Source of the DNA: Phytopythium helicoides
Lineage: Eukaryota; Oomycota; Peronosporomycetes; Pythiales; Pythiaceae
Direction of reading: 5' to 3'
Length of the DNA stretch: 64,000 bases
Assembly (NCBI GenBank): GCA_024867545.1
Contig: JANFNE010000040.1
Location: forward strand, 310,001 to 374,000
The position numbers and the translations under genes are program-made. Below, piece by piece: positions 24,420 through 34,952 of this stretch (position 1 is the stretch's first letter; each line of letters starts with the position of its first letter). Below the pieces are notes generated by a model. That model had not been told where the DNA came from, did no database searches, and saw only the letters and a program-made list of their open reading frames with translations.

Positions 24420-25304
24420 ATGTTCACCTCTGTGCTGCGCTCGCTGCGCCCGTCGAGCGCCTCGGCGGGCGCTGCTGCCTCTGCGCTGGGCCTCGCGTCG
24501 CTGTCGACGTCCGCGACGCGCTGCGAGGACAAGAAGTTCGCGCTGGACCCGCGCGAGTTCCGCAGCTTCAAGGTGCGCGCCGTGGAGACCGTGACGCACG
24601 ACACCAAGCGCGTGGTGTTCGAGCTGCCGACGCCAGAGCACGAGATGGGCATGAAGGTGGCTAGCTGCCTGCTGGCCAAGGCCAAGGTCGACGGCAAGGT
24701 CGTCGTGCGCCCCTACACGCCCGTCAACACGAACGAGGAGAAGGGCGTGCTCGAGCTCGTCGTCAAGGGATACCCCACGGGCAAGCTCAGCAAGCACATT
24801 GTCGAGCTCAAGGAGGGCGACGAGCTCGAGATGAAGGGACCCATCCTCAAGTTTGCCTACAAGCCCAACCAGTTCAAGACGGTCGCCTTCCTCGTCGGCG
24901 GATCGGGGCTCACGCCCGCTCTGCAGGTCGCCAAGGAGATCCTGCGCAACCCGGCCGACAAGACCAAGGTTGTGCTCGTCTTCGCCAACAAGACCGAGCA
25001 GGACATCATGCTGCGCGACGAGCTCGACGCGCTCGCCTACATGTACCCGCAGTTCTCGGTGCACTACGTGCTCGACTCGCCGCCCGCCGACGGGTCCTGG
25101 GCCGGCAAGACGGGCTACATCACCAAGGAGCTCGTGCAGGAGCTACTGCCCGAGCCCTCTAAGGACGTCTTCGTCGGCGTCTGCGGCCCGCCGCCCATGA
25201 TGAACAGCCTCTCGGGCAACAAGGCCCCCGACAAGTCGCAGGGCGAGCTCACGGGCATCCTCAAGGAGCTCGGCTACGACCAGGCCACGGTCTTCAAGTT
25301 CTAG
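24420..25304 (+). CDS. NADH-cytochrome b5 reductase, copy 2, intact
   Basis: Uninterrupted 294-residue protein. The leader MFTSVLRSLRPSSASAGAA is Arg/Ser/Ala-rich and mitochondrial in type, with a short hydrophobic segment before the catalytic part that starts near FRSFKVRAVE. It carries RPYTPVNTNEEKG for FAD, LVGGSGLTPALQ for nucleotide binding, and VCGPPPMMNS near the end, finishing in ATVFKF as in the family. Length is normal. It is a tandem duplicate of 22847-23756, with a different upstream region. Likely roles are NADH-dependent reduction of cytochrome b5 for sterol and fatty-acid desaturation or for mitochondrial redox (family knowledge). It is convergent with the PGAM5-like gene. Confidence 0.9.
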   Translation: MFTSVLRSLRPSSASAGAAASALGLASLSTSATRCEDKKFALDPREFRSFKVRAVETVTHDTKRVVFELPTPEHEMGMKVASCLLAKAKVDGKVVVRPYTPVNTNEEKGVLELVVKGYPTGKLSKHIVELKEGDELEMKGPILKFAYKPNQFKTVAFLVGGSGLTPALQVAKEILRNPADKTKVVLVFANKTEQDIMLRDELDALAYMYPQFSVHYVLDSPPADGSWAGKTGYITKELVQELLPEPSKDVFVGVCGPPPMMNSLSGNKAPDKSQGELTGILKELGYDQATVFKF

Positions 25305-25728
25305 GCGCGCGGCCTCGCTGGCAGCGCCGCCTCGATCGGTGCGTTCTCGCTGTAGACCTCGACGGAAAACTCTGCAAAAACACACACAGAAAATGAAAAC
25401 TAGCCAATGCTCATGATGATGGCCATGTTGCAAGCGGACGACATGTTCGCTGGTCGTAGATGCTACGGGTGTGCGTGGCTTTGAGGCCGCCTGACTCAGC
25501 GCTCACCACGTGAGCGTGAGCCCAGCCACCAATATCTTTGTCCTGCAGTCGAGTTGAAGCAAAGACTGACTCACAGACCAACCTTCTCATACAAATTCAA
25601 TCGTGTTGATGTTACCCGACACGTGCACGCTCAACGCTGTCCATGCATTCGATACTACGAAGATGGCGGGGGCGACTCGCCTGCCGCCACTTTTGACGTC
25701 CACACATCCTGGCCGCGGCCGGAGAATC
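25305..25728. other. Convergent 3' intergenic region
   Basis: Lies between the b5 reductase 2 stop and the PGAM5-like stop. No gene, repeat or clear polyadenylation signal was identified. Confidence 0.4.
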
Positions 25729-27306
25729 CTAAGCCTCGCTGAGCAAATCCGTGCTGAGGTGGCCCGTCGAGTTGACGGTGGCGACCTGCACGTTGCCGAC
25801 CGAGTCGATCTCGAGCGTCGTGATGGCCGCGTGGTTGTGGCGCATGCGGCCCCAGCTGCCGTCCGGGGTCGACGCCCATGGCCTTGCACACGAACCAGCG
25901 GATGATGTTGGCGTGGCAGACGACCACGCGGTAGCGGTCGTGCAGGCGGGACTGCGTGGAGCCGCGTGCGCCGATGGTGGCCATGAACTGCTCGACCTCT
26001 GCCTCGGTGAGCTTCCGCTCGCGCTGCTGGTCGCGCATGTCGGTCGGGATGAGGTGGCGGAAGAAAGTGCGGTAGGCCACCTTGAGCCGCGCGCAGTCGG
26101 AGACCATGTTGTCTAGCTTCTCCTCTGGCCAGCATCTTCGGTTGCTGTTGGGCAGCGGGTTGCCCGGCCAGGCCTCTCGGAAGAGCTTGTTCTCGCGGAG
26201 CTCGATGGCGTTGGGGGACGAGAAGGCCTCGGCCATGTACTTGGCCGTCTCGACCGACCTGCGGACGCCACTGTGGACGATGGGGAAGCCCTGCGGGAAG
26301 CGCTTGGTGACCATGCGGGCGTTGAGGTAGTCGTAGACGAACTTGCCCGTGGCCCTGGCCTGGCGGACGCCGAGCTCCGTCAGCGGGCCGTTGAGGTCCT
26401 CGGACGGCGTCTGCGACGTCGCGTAGTGGCCGTGGCGGACCAGGATCACGTGCGTGGTCCTCGAGTGGTCCACGAGCGAGAGTCCGGCCTCTGGCGGCGG
26501 GATCGGGTGCGCCTCGGACGCGATCGAGATGGCCGTCATCCAGTCGAAGAGCGCCTGCACGGACGGTGCCGCGAGCACGCGGGGGGCGTTGGCGGCCGAG
26601 GACGACCCCACGGCCTCGTCCAGCGTGATGGAGAAGCTCAGGTTGTCCACGCGCTCCACGACGGCGCCGCGGACGTTCATGGAGCCCTTGAGCACGCCGT
26701 AGCGCTGCTTGGACTTGTTGTCGGGCGTGTAGTACGACAGCTCCTGGCCCCGCAGCACGAACATGCGCTGTGGACGAGCAGGCGACGGCGTTAGTATGGG
26801 CGTCCACAACGTGGCCGCGGGTTTTACTATGGGGATCCACAACGTGGCCGGCGGGCGTCCACGACCGCGCGGACGATCCGCAACCATGCGGACGGCGGCC
26901 ACAACGGGCGTCCCCATAGTAAAAAAGCAGGAGAGAGACTCACACGTACGTTCTTCCACGTCTGCAGGCCCGACTCGCCCTTCTTGCTGAGCTCGCCCTC
27001 CATGACGACGTCCGTCTCGAAGATCTCGAGGTGCGCGTCGTGGATCTTGGCCTCGGCGAACACGTTGCTCATGTCGGTGACCACGGACGGCCGCCCGCCC
27101 AGCAGCATGGACGGCCGCGCGAAGACGCTCGAGCGGCCCAGCCCCGCCGCGGACGACGGACGCATCATGGACGCGCGCGAGTTGGACGCGCCAGGCGCGG
27201 GCGAGCGCACCTGCGTGGCCGCCAGCGTGGACGGCGACATGTCGGCGGCGCCGCCGGGCGACGGCCGGTTCGAGTCGATCGGGGACGGCATGCCGGCCGC
27301 GGGCAT
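25729..27306 (-). CDS. PH domain fused to a PGAM5-like histidine phosphatase
   Basis: Two exons: 26950-27306 and 25729-26767, split by a 182 bp intron inside the PH domain. After a Ser/Pro/Ala-rich N-terminus, a PH domain reads EGELSKKGESGLQTWKN, RMFVLRGQELSYYTP and so on to VQALFDWMTAIS. Then comes the phosphatase: VILVRHGHYATSQTPSEDLN (catalytic RHG), GPLTELGVRQA, HSGVRRSVETAKYM and VVVCHANIIRWFVCKAMGV (second catalytic His). The C-terminal part resembles PGAM5 (mitochondrial Ser/Thr phosphatase) more than glycolytic mutases. The frame breaks at a C-run (25865-25868, G-run on the plus strand); past it the expected tail ITTLEIDSVGNVQVATV ends at 25729. The PH domain suggests phosphoinositide-dependent membrane targeting. 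The start at 27306 is the first Met of the open frame and is uncertain, because a repeat-rich leader precedes it. Confidence 0.75.
26822..26924. repeat. Inverted repeat inside the PGAM5-like intron
   Basis: TTTTACTATGGGG at 26822-26834 is matched by its complement CCCCATAGTAAAA at 26912-26924, with CCACAAC-GG tracts inside. A related direct copy of the GTCCACAACGTGGCCG unit lies at 26802-26817. A hairpin of the intron RNA, or the trace of a small mobile element, are both possible. Confidence 0.5.
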
Positions 27307-27309
27307 GGC

Positions 27310-27425
27310 TGCGGACGGGGGTTTAGACGCTGTGGACGCTGTGGACGCGGACGCTGTGGACGCGGCCGCGGACTGCGGACGGGTGTGGACGCGGACGCGG
27401 GTGCGGAACTGCGGACGGCGCCTCT
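27310..27425 (-). repeat. GTCCRC short-repeat tract upstream of the PGAM5-like start
   Basis: On the coding strand a run of GTCCGC and GTCCAC units ends just before the presumed ATG (..CCGTCCGCAGCCATGCC). The same type of tract precedes the start codon of the SWEET gene at 52470-53312. Confidence 0.55.
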
Positions 27426-28571
27426 ACGGCGGCCGCACGGCGGAAGAGCACGGCAACCGAGGATGGAGGCCGAAATCTACGGTATAAACGGTGATTTGAT
27501 TGGCAGCGAGCTTGGTCCACAGCAACAGCTGGCTCTTCACGCTGGCTCGCGGCCGTGACAAAACCTACGGTAAGCTGCTTGACCCGCTTGAAGTTACTGT
27601 TGCGGCCGGAGCTCTTTGGGGCTGCGCCGCTGACGCTTGCTACGAACCAGGCGAGCTCGAAGGCAGGCCGATGGAGAACTTCAGCCCGTCGTCGCGATTT
27701 CACATCGCCGACATTCACTTGGAGGCTCAAGGAATGCGAGGAACAATGCGTCGCTGGTTGTCTCGTGTCGCACAGGCTGCACGATCTCAAACGCTTTCCC
27801 GCCGCCGCCTTTCAATGCTCATCGTGGCTAGTTTTTGCGGGCACGCCTCGGGGTTGCATACTTCTACCGCGCTGCGGGATTCTGCGGAGCCCCGCCCTCC
27901 TTCTCCACCTTCGAGACTGCGAACTCGCTAGTGACTATTGACGACGACTTTCAGTCAGCATATCGCACCGCCAAGAGTGCAGATGGTATCCACGACTCCT
28001 ACCAGCGGCACCATCAACGGCACCAACGGCACGACTAGCTTGCTCGCGTCCAGCCAGTTTTGGCTCGTGCGTCACATTTTTCATGAGGATCCTCCAAAGA
28101 TGAAGCTGAACGCAGCTGTTTGTGCCACCTGAACGCGTTCAAACCCACGGCCCGTCGGGCTCAACTCAGCCATGGCGCTAGGGACGCTGTTCCTGTGGTT
28201 CAGCAAACGCTAGCAATGTCGTTCCTGTGGTTCAGCAATGGAGTGCAACTCCAGATCAGAGTGCGCTTTCGCGACTCACTGATCCACTCCTGCATTGGCT
28301 TATTCGTGATGCAGGATGTGCAGGAAACGCTCGACCTTGCAGTGCAAAAGAGACGCTTGATGGCTCGATCGCACCCAAGTCACTGCTGCAGAACGGTCAA
28401 GTGAACCCAGCGCTCGCCCTGGGCACAGTGCCACTAACGCTGATACGTTCCAGCAAATACGTGGTTGCAGTCGTCCTTCCACTGCGATTGACGGAAGTCC
28501 GGCTGGATGCTTGCCTCACCGTACTCGCCCACGAGTGACACGTACCGTATGGCTCTGCACGCGCGTCCAGC
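27426..28571. other. Intergenic region without a recognised gene
   Basis: Overlapping open frames of up to about 140 codons exist on both strands, but none shows a recognisable domain or clear codon bias. A 20 bp near-repeat (TTCCTGTGGTTCAGCAA) occurs at about 28190 and 28221. The promoters of the PGAM5-like gene and the START/FYVE-like gene lie here. Confidence 0.4.
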
Positions 28572-30251
28572 GTGGCGCCGTCCACACGGAGGTCGGCTGT
28601 GGATACCATGGGGCGGTCTTTCTGTCGAGATGCCGGACATGCATCCACGCCTGGCATTCGCCATTCGCCGATCGCCCTCATGCTGCTCTCGTCAGCCGAC
28701 GCAGCGGCTCTGCAGGCCATTGCCAGCACCTACGTTCGCGAGGCCGTGCTCCAAGCCTACGCTGTCAAAAACGCGGATCGACATCGATGGCGGCGAGTGG
28801 CTCGCCACGGAGCGCTCTCGGTCTTCCGCGAGCGCGTGCCTTTCGGATCCACGTCCTCGCTCGCCTACGATGAACGCAAGGTGGGCTCACGGCTGTTTGC
28901 GGACCCCGCGCTGTTCCCGGCGTCTTTGCTGCTTGGAGCGATCAGCGGAGACCTCGACAACCTCATGCTTGGTCTCTTCACGCCATCAGTCGAGTCGTTG
29001 GCGCTGCAGCAGAGCTACCTTGGCGGCGCTCGCGACTCTGGCATTGAAGAACGCGTGTTGGCTACAGTCGTCGCTCCGAGCTTCCACGACCCGCTGAGGT
29101 CGCTCACGCTGAGGTGGCGAGGCATCAAGCGGTCTCGCCACCTTCGCATCTTTCATCTCGACGACGACTTCACCCGAGACGAAGACGGCACGGTCTTCAT
29201 TCGGTCCACAGGCATCGCCCACCTCGCAGATGGAGAGCGGGTCGGCTACGAGCTCGTGCACTCGGTCGGGATGGCTCTGTCTGGGCCTGGCAAGTCACGG
29301 CGGAACGGATGCCACGACCCCAAGATCTCTTTCTGCTCCATCTACCGCCAACGAGGACACAACACCATCGACGTGTACTCGCTGGGTGCGGCGACGCCGC
29401 GACTTGGAGAGAAGCTCGCGGACTTTGGGGCGGACAGTGGCGCGAGGAAGATGCGGATGCTCAGCCGGTTTGAAGTCTGCGGGCAGCTCCAGAAGCTCGC
29501 GTGGATGTCATCAGCCATGGCTGAGCCCGCCACGCTCTCGTCCTCAGAACACTCGGTGCTCAACCGTCCGCGCACTTGTTGCGCCTCATGCTTTCGGTCC
29601 TTCTCGGGAGTCGCGAGGTTCGGCAGACGTATCGGTCAACTCGCCCGACTTGGCAATGGCGGAGGTACCGGCGTCACAGAGTGCAGCATGTGCAGCGATA
29701 TTATTTGCGGGCGTTGCATCGTTCGCCGTCGCCTTCGCTTCGTTCACATCGGCGACAATAGCGACAACTCTCGACTTGCTCACGCCAATCAGGTCAGGGT
29801 CGTTGCGCGATCCCTGCCATTCTGCTTCAAATGCATCCAGCGCAGCGACGAGATGAGCTCTGCTACGGTCGCAGCCCACGCTTTGCTGGACGAAGACGAG
29901 GACAGCATCTACGATCTCGGTAGTGGGAGCTGTCAGGCGTGGTGCAACTATCCCGAGGGAACGCCAACGCTCTCGCTGTGCAAGTCGCCTGCGTCGTCTT
30001 CCAACCAGACTTTCTTCTGCGTCGACGACGACGACACAGTCGAGGAGATCCCGGTCTCCGACGGTGAGGACAGTGATGTCGCCGAGTGCGACGTGATTCG
30101 AGGCTCTTGGTACAAGCGGCAGCAGTGGCAGCGCCTCGAGTCCAACAACAGTGATATGCCAGCTGCTGTGAGCGACGTTGATGACAGGGACCTGTGGACA
30201 CTCGAGAGCCTGAACGTGGCGAGCTTCGACGACGAAGCGTTCCAGATCTGA
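28572..30251 (+). CDS. START-like / FYVE-like zinc-finger protein
   Basis: Open frame of 559 residues; the Met at 28680 (MLLSSADAAALQAIASTYVR) is the more likely start because the preceding 36 residues look non-conserved, giving 523 residues. The first ~270 residues resemble the lipid-binding START-like part of the large oomycete family with C-terminal FYVE fingers (alternating strands, SFHDPLRSLTLRWRGIK, GERVGYELVHSVG). A Cys-rich zinc-finger-like block follows (CCASCFRSF, CSMC, ICGRCIVRRR, FCFKC; C-x2-C pairs), with R-rich text where FYVE carries its phosphoinositide-binding motif. The ~150-residue tail is acidic (DEDEDS, DDDDTVEE). A probable role in endosomal or membrane lipid sensing is inferred. 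It is convergent with the LURP-one-related gene. Confidence 0.6.
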   Translation: MAPSTRRSAVDTMGRSFCRDAGHASTPGIRHSPIALMLLSSADAAALQAIASTYVREAVLQAYAVKNADRHRWRRVARHGALSVFRERVPFGSTSSLAYDERKVGSRLFADPALFPASLLLGAISGDLDNLMLGLFTPSVESLALQQSYLGGARDSGIEERVLATVVAPSFHDPLRSLTLRWRGIKRSRHLRIFHLDDDFTRDEDGTVFIRSTGIAHLADGERVGYELVHSVGMALSGPGKSRRNGCHDPKISFCSIYRQRGHNTIDVYSLGAATPRLGEKLADFGADSGARKMRMLSRFEVCGQLQKLAWMSSAMAEPATLSSSEHSVLNRPRTCCASCFRSFSGVARFGRRIGQLARLGNGGGTGVTECSMCSDIICGRCIVRRRLRFVHIGDNSDNSRLAHANQVRVVARSLPFCFKCIQRSDEMSSATVAAHALLDEDEDSIYDLGSGSCQAWCNYPEGTPTLSLCKSPASSSNQTFFCVDDDDTVEEIPVSDGEDSDVAECDVIRGSWYKRQQWQRLESNNSDMPAAVSDVDDRDLWTLESLNVASFDDEAFQI

Positions 30252-30374
30252 GCGAGAGGCTATGAATGCAAGAGCCTCGTTGGAAAGGCCCTCGCATCGA
30301 CACGAACAAACTACATGGAGATATTTAGCTGATGGAAATTTGATGATAAATTGTTTGATACCATGAGGAGGATT

Positions 30375-31368
30375 TCACGGTGGTGGAGACGGTCGTAATC
30401 GATCGTGAACGCGGCGCGGAAGGCCGTCGACTGGGACCCAACAGTCCCCTTCAGGCCCTTTCCTTCGTGTTTCGTTGTCTTCGGCACCTCGTCCGTCGCC
30501 CAGCCACACCGACTCGGACGCGCGATCGCCTTGGTGACTCGCGTGAGCTCCGTCCACGAGGGTGATTGCGTCGTCCATAGCAGCACACTAGCGTTGTGAT
30601 CAGTGCCGCGTCGACTCCCGGCGCGATCTCGACGCGATAGGGAGTGCCTTGGCGGAACGGAGCGCTCGCGATTGTCGTCATGACGACGCCGGCGTCGTGG
30701 TTGGCTCGGAATATCTTGGCGATCGTCTGGCGCTTGGCGATCACGCCCCTCTCGACGTACAGCACTGCTGCGCGGCGTCGCACCCAGTCCCCATCGCACC
30801 CGAAGCGGGCCTGCTCCCCCGAGACTGGGTCTCGAAAGTCGACCGACGAGCGTGGGCTCTCTCTTGTGCCTCGTGCGCTTTCGAAGCCCCGGCCTCGCGC
30901 TCTGCGACTTGGAAGGCGGCGCCGCCACCGAGAGCGTGATTTGCACAGTCAGCAGCCGCCGCGGGTTGGTCGTGCCCAGGAACACGTCGTATGTTATCAG
31001 ATGCACGGACGCGCCCATGCGACGCACCGAGCGGTGCAGGCTCTGGCGCAGGCACGCGACCTGCCACGCCGTAGGTATCGAGCAGCCACTTGCCATCACG
31101 CAGCTCAGCAGCCACTGGCGCGGCCGTGTGCGTGATTGCAGTTGCCTGCAGCGAGGCGGAACATGGCGCGCTCGCATCGAGCCTCGGAGACCTGGAAGCC
31201 CTCGGGCGGGGCCGAGCTGAGCGTCGAGAAGCCGTCGACGAGCTCCAGCAGCACGGGCCGCGGCGAGCAGAAGCGGCGGCTGACCACGGCCGGGAACTGG
31301 AACTGTGTGGGCAGCGGCTCGCACAGCGCGAGGCTCGCAGTCGCCGAAGTGGACGAGCCGACGCCCAT
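30375..31368 (-). CDS. LURP-one-related (LOR, tubby C-like) protein, frame broken
   Basis: A start at 31368 (MGVGSSTSATASLALCEPLP) opens a frame with FSTLSSAPPEGFQV, and later frames give GTTNPRRLLTVQITLSV, AVLYVERGVIAKRQTIAKIF and the family-typical end YRVEIAPGVDAALITTLVC. This last motif is the best evidence for the LURP-one-related family, small beta-barrel proteins linked to phosphoinositide binding and stress or defence responses in plants and common in oomycetes. At least three frame changes (near 31110, 30930-30780 and 30560) interrupt it, so it is either a pseudogene or badly sequenced. After the DAALI motif the frame to 30375 (MDDAITLVDGAHASHQ) is the best continuation. Confidence 0.5.
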
Positions 31369-31816
31369 GGGAGCCGAGCGAAGCGCAAGTGAGACCGCGG
31401 TCGGAGCTGCTCGGTAGGTACTGTACGATGGCTGTCATGTCCCCGAGAGTTCAGCACAGAGAGTCGGAATGATTCGTGCTCGACCAATCGCGTTGCGTTG
31501 TGATATGTTTGGGCCAATCAGCGACGCGCAAGCTGATTGTCGACTGGTGATTGGATTCGATTGGTATATACTATTTTAGCAATTTAATCTGTTATGAAAG
31601 TTATTACGGTGGTGGTTCTCGAGCCGCACAAACTGTGTCGCTCGTTTTTACCGCGCGCTACGCTGGACTCGTATATGTTCGAATAGAGGGTACTCAAATG
31701 CATAAAGGTTTTCCAAAGAAAGCTAGTATTCAAATTTGCGTCCGACCACATCAAGAATATCCATTCTCAAAGTGACTCGCACGTCCGGCCCCTCAGTGTA
31801 GAGACCGCCCTCTGCG
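31369..31816. other. Intergenic region upstream of 14-3-3 copy 1
   Basis: Divergent promoter space between the LURP-one-related gene and the first 14-3-3 gene. The middle part (31540-31780) is AT-rich compared with its surroundings. No gene was recognised. Confidence 0.4.
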
Positions 31817-31832
31817 GCTCATTCAGACTTCT
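31817..31832 (+). promoter_or_regulatory. Oomycete-type initiator of 14-3-3 copy 1
   Basis: GCTCATTCAGACTTCT lies 57 bp before the ATG. The first bases match the known oomycete initiator core GCTCATTYY; a near copy precedes the second 14-3-3 gene. Transcription probably starts here (inference). Confidence 0.55.
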
Positions 31833-31873
31833 TCTCCCCGCCGCCGACGTCGCTCTCTCTCCCTTCGATCGCC

Positions 31874-32697
31874 ATGGACCGCGACGCCCTCGTGTTCCTC
31901 GCCAAGCTCGACGAGCAGGCCGAGCGGTGCGTTTTCAATTTCCAAAAAATTTGCAACCTCAAGCTTTTTTTTTTTTTCTTCATTTGCCTGACGACGCCAA
32001 TATGACTGCCAGCTACGATGAGATGGCCGAGCACATGAAGACGGTGGCGAGCGACCACAACGTGGAGCTGACGGTCGAGGAGCGCAACCTGCTGTCGGTG
32101 GCCTACAAGAACGTGATCGGCTCGCGCCGTGCGTCGTGGCGCGTCATCTCGTCGATTGAGAGCAAGGGCGACAACGAGTACAGCGAGCGCATCCAAGAGT
32201 ACCGCCAGAAGATCGAGCGCGAGCTCGTGGACATCTGCTCGGATATTCTGTCCATCATTGACAAGAACCTCATCCCCAACTCGTCGTCCGAGGAGGGCAA
32301 GGTCTTCTACTACAAGATGAAGGGCGACTACCACCGCTACCTCGCCGAGTTCCAGACCGACAATGTGCGCAAGGAGTCGTCCGAGCTGGCACTTGAGGCC
32401 TACAAGCAGGCGTCGACCATCGCCATGGCCGAGCTGCCGCCCACGCACCCCATCCGTCTGGGTCTGGCGCTCAACTTCTCGGTCTTCTACTACGACATTC
32501 TCAACTCGCCCGACCGCGCGTGCAACCTGGCCAAGCAGGCGTTCGACGACGCGATCGCCGAGCTGGACACGCTGTCGGAGGAGTCGTACAAGGACAGCAC
32601 GCTGATCATGCAGCTGCTGCGCGACAACCTGACGCTGTGGACCTCGGACCAGGAGCAGGACGGCATGGAGCCCAACGACGGCACCGACGGCCCCTGA
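31874..32697 (+). CDS. 14-3-3 protein, copy 1, intact
   Basis: Two exons, 31874-31926 and 32013-32697, with an 86 bp intron holding a long T-tract; the splice rejoins Arg in QAERYDEM exactly. The protein of about 245 residues has both family signatures, [20 protein letters not shown] and [20 protein letters not shown], and the phosphopeptide-binding residues around [19 protein letters not shown]. The acidic tail is short ([15 protein letters not shown]). 14-3-3 dimers bind phosphoserine/threonine motifs of many client proteins in the cytosol. A tandem copy in the same orientation lies at 35033-35852. Confidence 0.95.
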
Positions 32698-34140
32698 AGT
32701 CCCCAAATGCGTGGAAAAACCTGTGTGTCAATTGATCGCGTGGGCGAACGGCGGCCGGAATGTGCCGGCTCGCGTCGCGAACGTTCGGTAGCCTAACGCT
32801 GTCAACGCCGAGCGAGCACTCGCCTCCCTATGGAAAAAAAGCGCTGGCCTTGCTGTTGTCGTGTCGAGCTGGAGCTGTCCATGCAGGTGGGGGCGTCGTC
32901 GCTACCGTCCATGCCATCGGTGATGATGTCACAGGGAACAAAGCGTGTACTGTCGAAAAAAATAAATCAGAAACTTATTCTACAAATTTAACCGAGTGCC
33001 ACGGTACCATGGTCAGCTGGCGGCCACTCATTTTGAACCTCTAAATTAATGGATTCGTGCGACACGACAATGCACTACCGTTAGGTCCCACTTTAGACCC
33101 AGTTGCTCCGGAATGGGCAGTCACGGTACGACCAAAATTGTACCCCAATAATGAATAAAGTTGTTGGTTGAAATGACTTGTTTTGTCGATTTCCAGCTTG
33201 AGTGTCCTGAGAAACGAGTCAGTGCCTCTCATTTCCAATCGGACACAAATAATCATTCCGAGTTTGCTCATTTTATACCTTCATATATTTATATATAGTC
33301 CACAGTCTATAGCGCCCACCCACACTCACGGTCCGTCGTCGGCTCGCCTTTCGCGTCGTCGATCGCGTCCAAGATACTACCGCTGCTCTCTCTGTATCGA
33401 ACGCACAGTGCGCGGCGCCAACGTGGCGTCGTCGCGGCCTAAATCTATGGCACCGCTCGCGACAGCGTGGCGTTCCTGCCGAAGCAGCATCAAGCACATG
33501 CTGAGAGCATCGAAATGCAAGTGTGCGACGGGCGGTCTCGATGGGTATGCGATGCTGATGCTGGCGTCGGTTTCCGTGGTGGGAGAGACACTGGGGAGGC
33601 GTTGGAGCAGTGCGTGCCGGTAGATGCGACCATCACAGGAAAACCGATGCTGCGACATAAAAATACGCCCACAGTTGAAGAGGACTCACGGCCCATTTGC
33701 ACCGCTTCATGATCCACTCGAGCCCCTGCAACCACCCGATCCTCGCTTAACGGAGGTGTGTGAGAGCTGGAAAGGTTCAAGATCGGCGGGGAAAGGGCTT
33801 TGGTTGACATTGCCACTCCTTGCAATGGATAAGCTTGGTGAGCCTACCGCCGAGCAAGGTGATCAACCGAAGATATCGTACACATTTGTGCGCTCGAGCC
33901 TCCAATACCATGCCAACAACAAGTTTGAGCAGCACCAGCAATTCCTAGCAAACGTAGCGCCGTCCAGCAATAGCGTGGCTAGATGTCAAGCCGTGATGCC
34001 TCCTTTCCCCCTTGATTGCCTCACAGGCCCTCCACCGCAGATCAATGGCGTATACGTGTGTGGAATCTGCGCGTTCATATCTTTCCAATCCGAGTGGCAA
34101 ACTGACTGCAGACGTGGCCGTGCTCATCCACGTGTTCACA
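32698..34140. other. Region downstream of 14-3-3 copy 1 with no certain gene
   Basis: An AT-rich stretch (32940-33300) is followed by GC-richer sequence. The longest plus frame (33624-34238, 204 codons) has no recognised domain, though it includes VCGICAF and runs into the Cys-bearing segment listed next. It may be part of a decayed gene. Confidence 0.3.
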
Positions 34141-34459
34141 GCAGTGCACATCGTCTAGGACAACGTGCACTTGGTGCAAACAGAAAATTCGTGCGCTGGG
34201 ACAACAAAAGGTCCTCGAAAGCGCGCTCCCCTGTCTAATTCATGGACCGCTGGACGGCAAGCCAAATGCAGCCATCACCAGAATCAGCAAGCACGAGGTC
34301 GGGGAACACCCTGAGTTGGTAATGTTTATGAACGCCAAAGGCATCAGCACTCACGCGCGAGGCAGTCCGACGGCGATGCAAGATTGGTGGACAAACTATG
34401 GATACAAGGGATCGAACGAACCACGAGAGATCGCGGTGCGGTGGTTGTGCTGTCGCTAG
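34141..34459 (+). pseudogene. Possible gene remnant with Cys pairs
   Basis: A frame without its own ATG reads CTWCKQKIRALGQQKVLES, then LDGKPNAAITRISKHEVGEH and LVMFMNAKGISTHARG, and ends at TAG 34457-34459. The composition looks coding and the preceding frame (33624-34238) has VCGICAF, so the two may be parts of one disrupted Cys-rich protein. The family is not recognised. Confidence 0.3.
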
Positions 34460-34952
34460 CAGCATGCCATCGATTGCTGGCTCAGCCACCGAACCGCCTG
34501 AATGCTTCATAATCGATGCTCAGTTAAGGATGCCAATCAACCCAGCGACGCTCATACATAGTTGTTCTCGAGAAAAAGACCGCGCCTCACTTCAACTCGG
34601 ACCATAGGGCGTTATGCGCTGTCCTCGCGGCCTCGTCTAAAAACAGCGATATAAATAGCTTGATCTCTGTATACTATACATTTCTCAATACTAGTGAAAC
34701 CCCTGCACGAAACTGCCGATATACTTCCTCCAAGTCAAACAGAGTGTGGGTCCTTCTAATCCTCGTGCAAACTAGAACAACGTATAGGCATACTACATCC
34801 AAGTGTCTTCCATTTTGCATACAAACGCCAGCACAACCTCGTGGCGACAAAGCGCCGCTCGCTATACAAAATCCCATACAAAACGTCGGCGCAGCAAAAT
34901 GTCGCGCGAAGGTCGCGCGAATATCCTCATTCTCTGCAACCTCCCCCGGGGT
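34460..34952. other. Intergenic region upstream of 14-3-3 copy 2
   Basis: No gene recognised; 34620-34800 is relatively AT-rich. The promoter of the second 14-3-3 gene lies at its right end. Confidence 0.35.

Noticed and set aside
24387..25064. Minus-strand frame of 225 codons opposite b5 reductase 2
   Set aside because: Shadow of a GC-rich coding region; no motif, and copy 1 has a matching shadow.
25587..26840. Minus-strand frame of 417 codons overlapping the PGAM5-like gene
   Set aside because: Arg/His/Pro-rich text typical of a wrong frame; the correct frame carries RHG and PH motifs.
31819..32706. Minus-strand frame of 295 codons opposite 14-3-3 copy 1
   Set aside because: Antisense shadow; the same text appears opposite copy 2 because the genes are duplicates.
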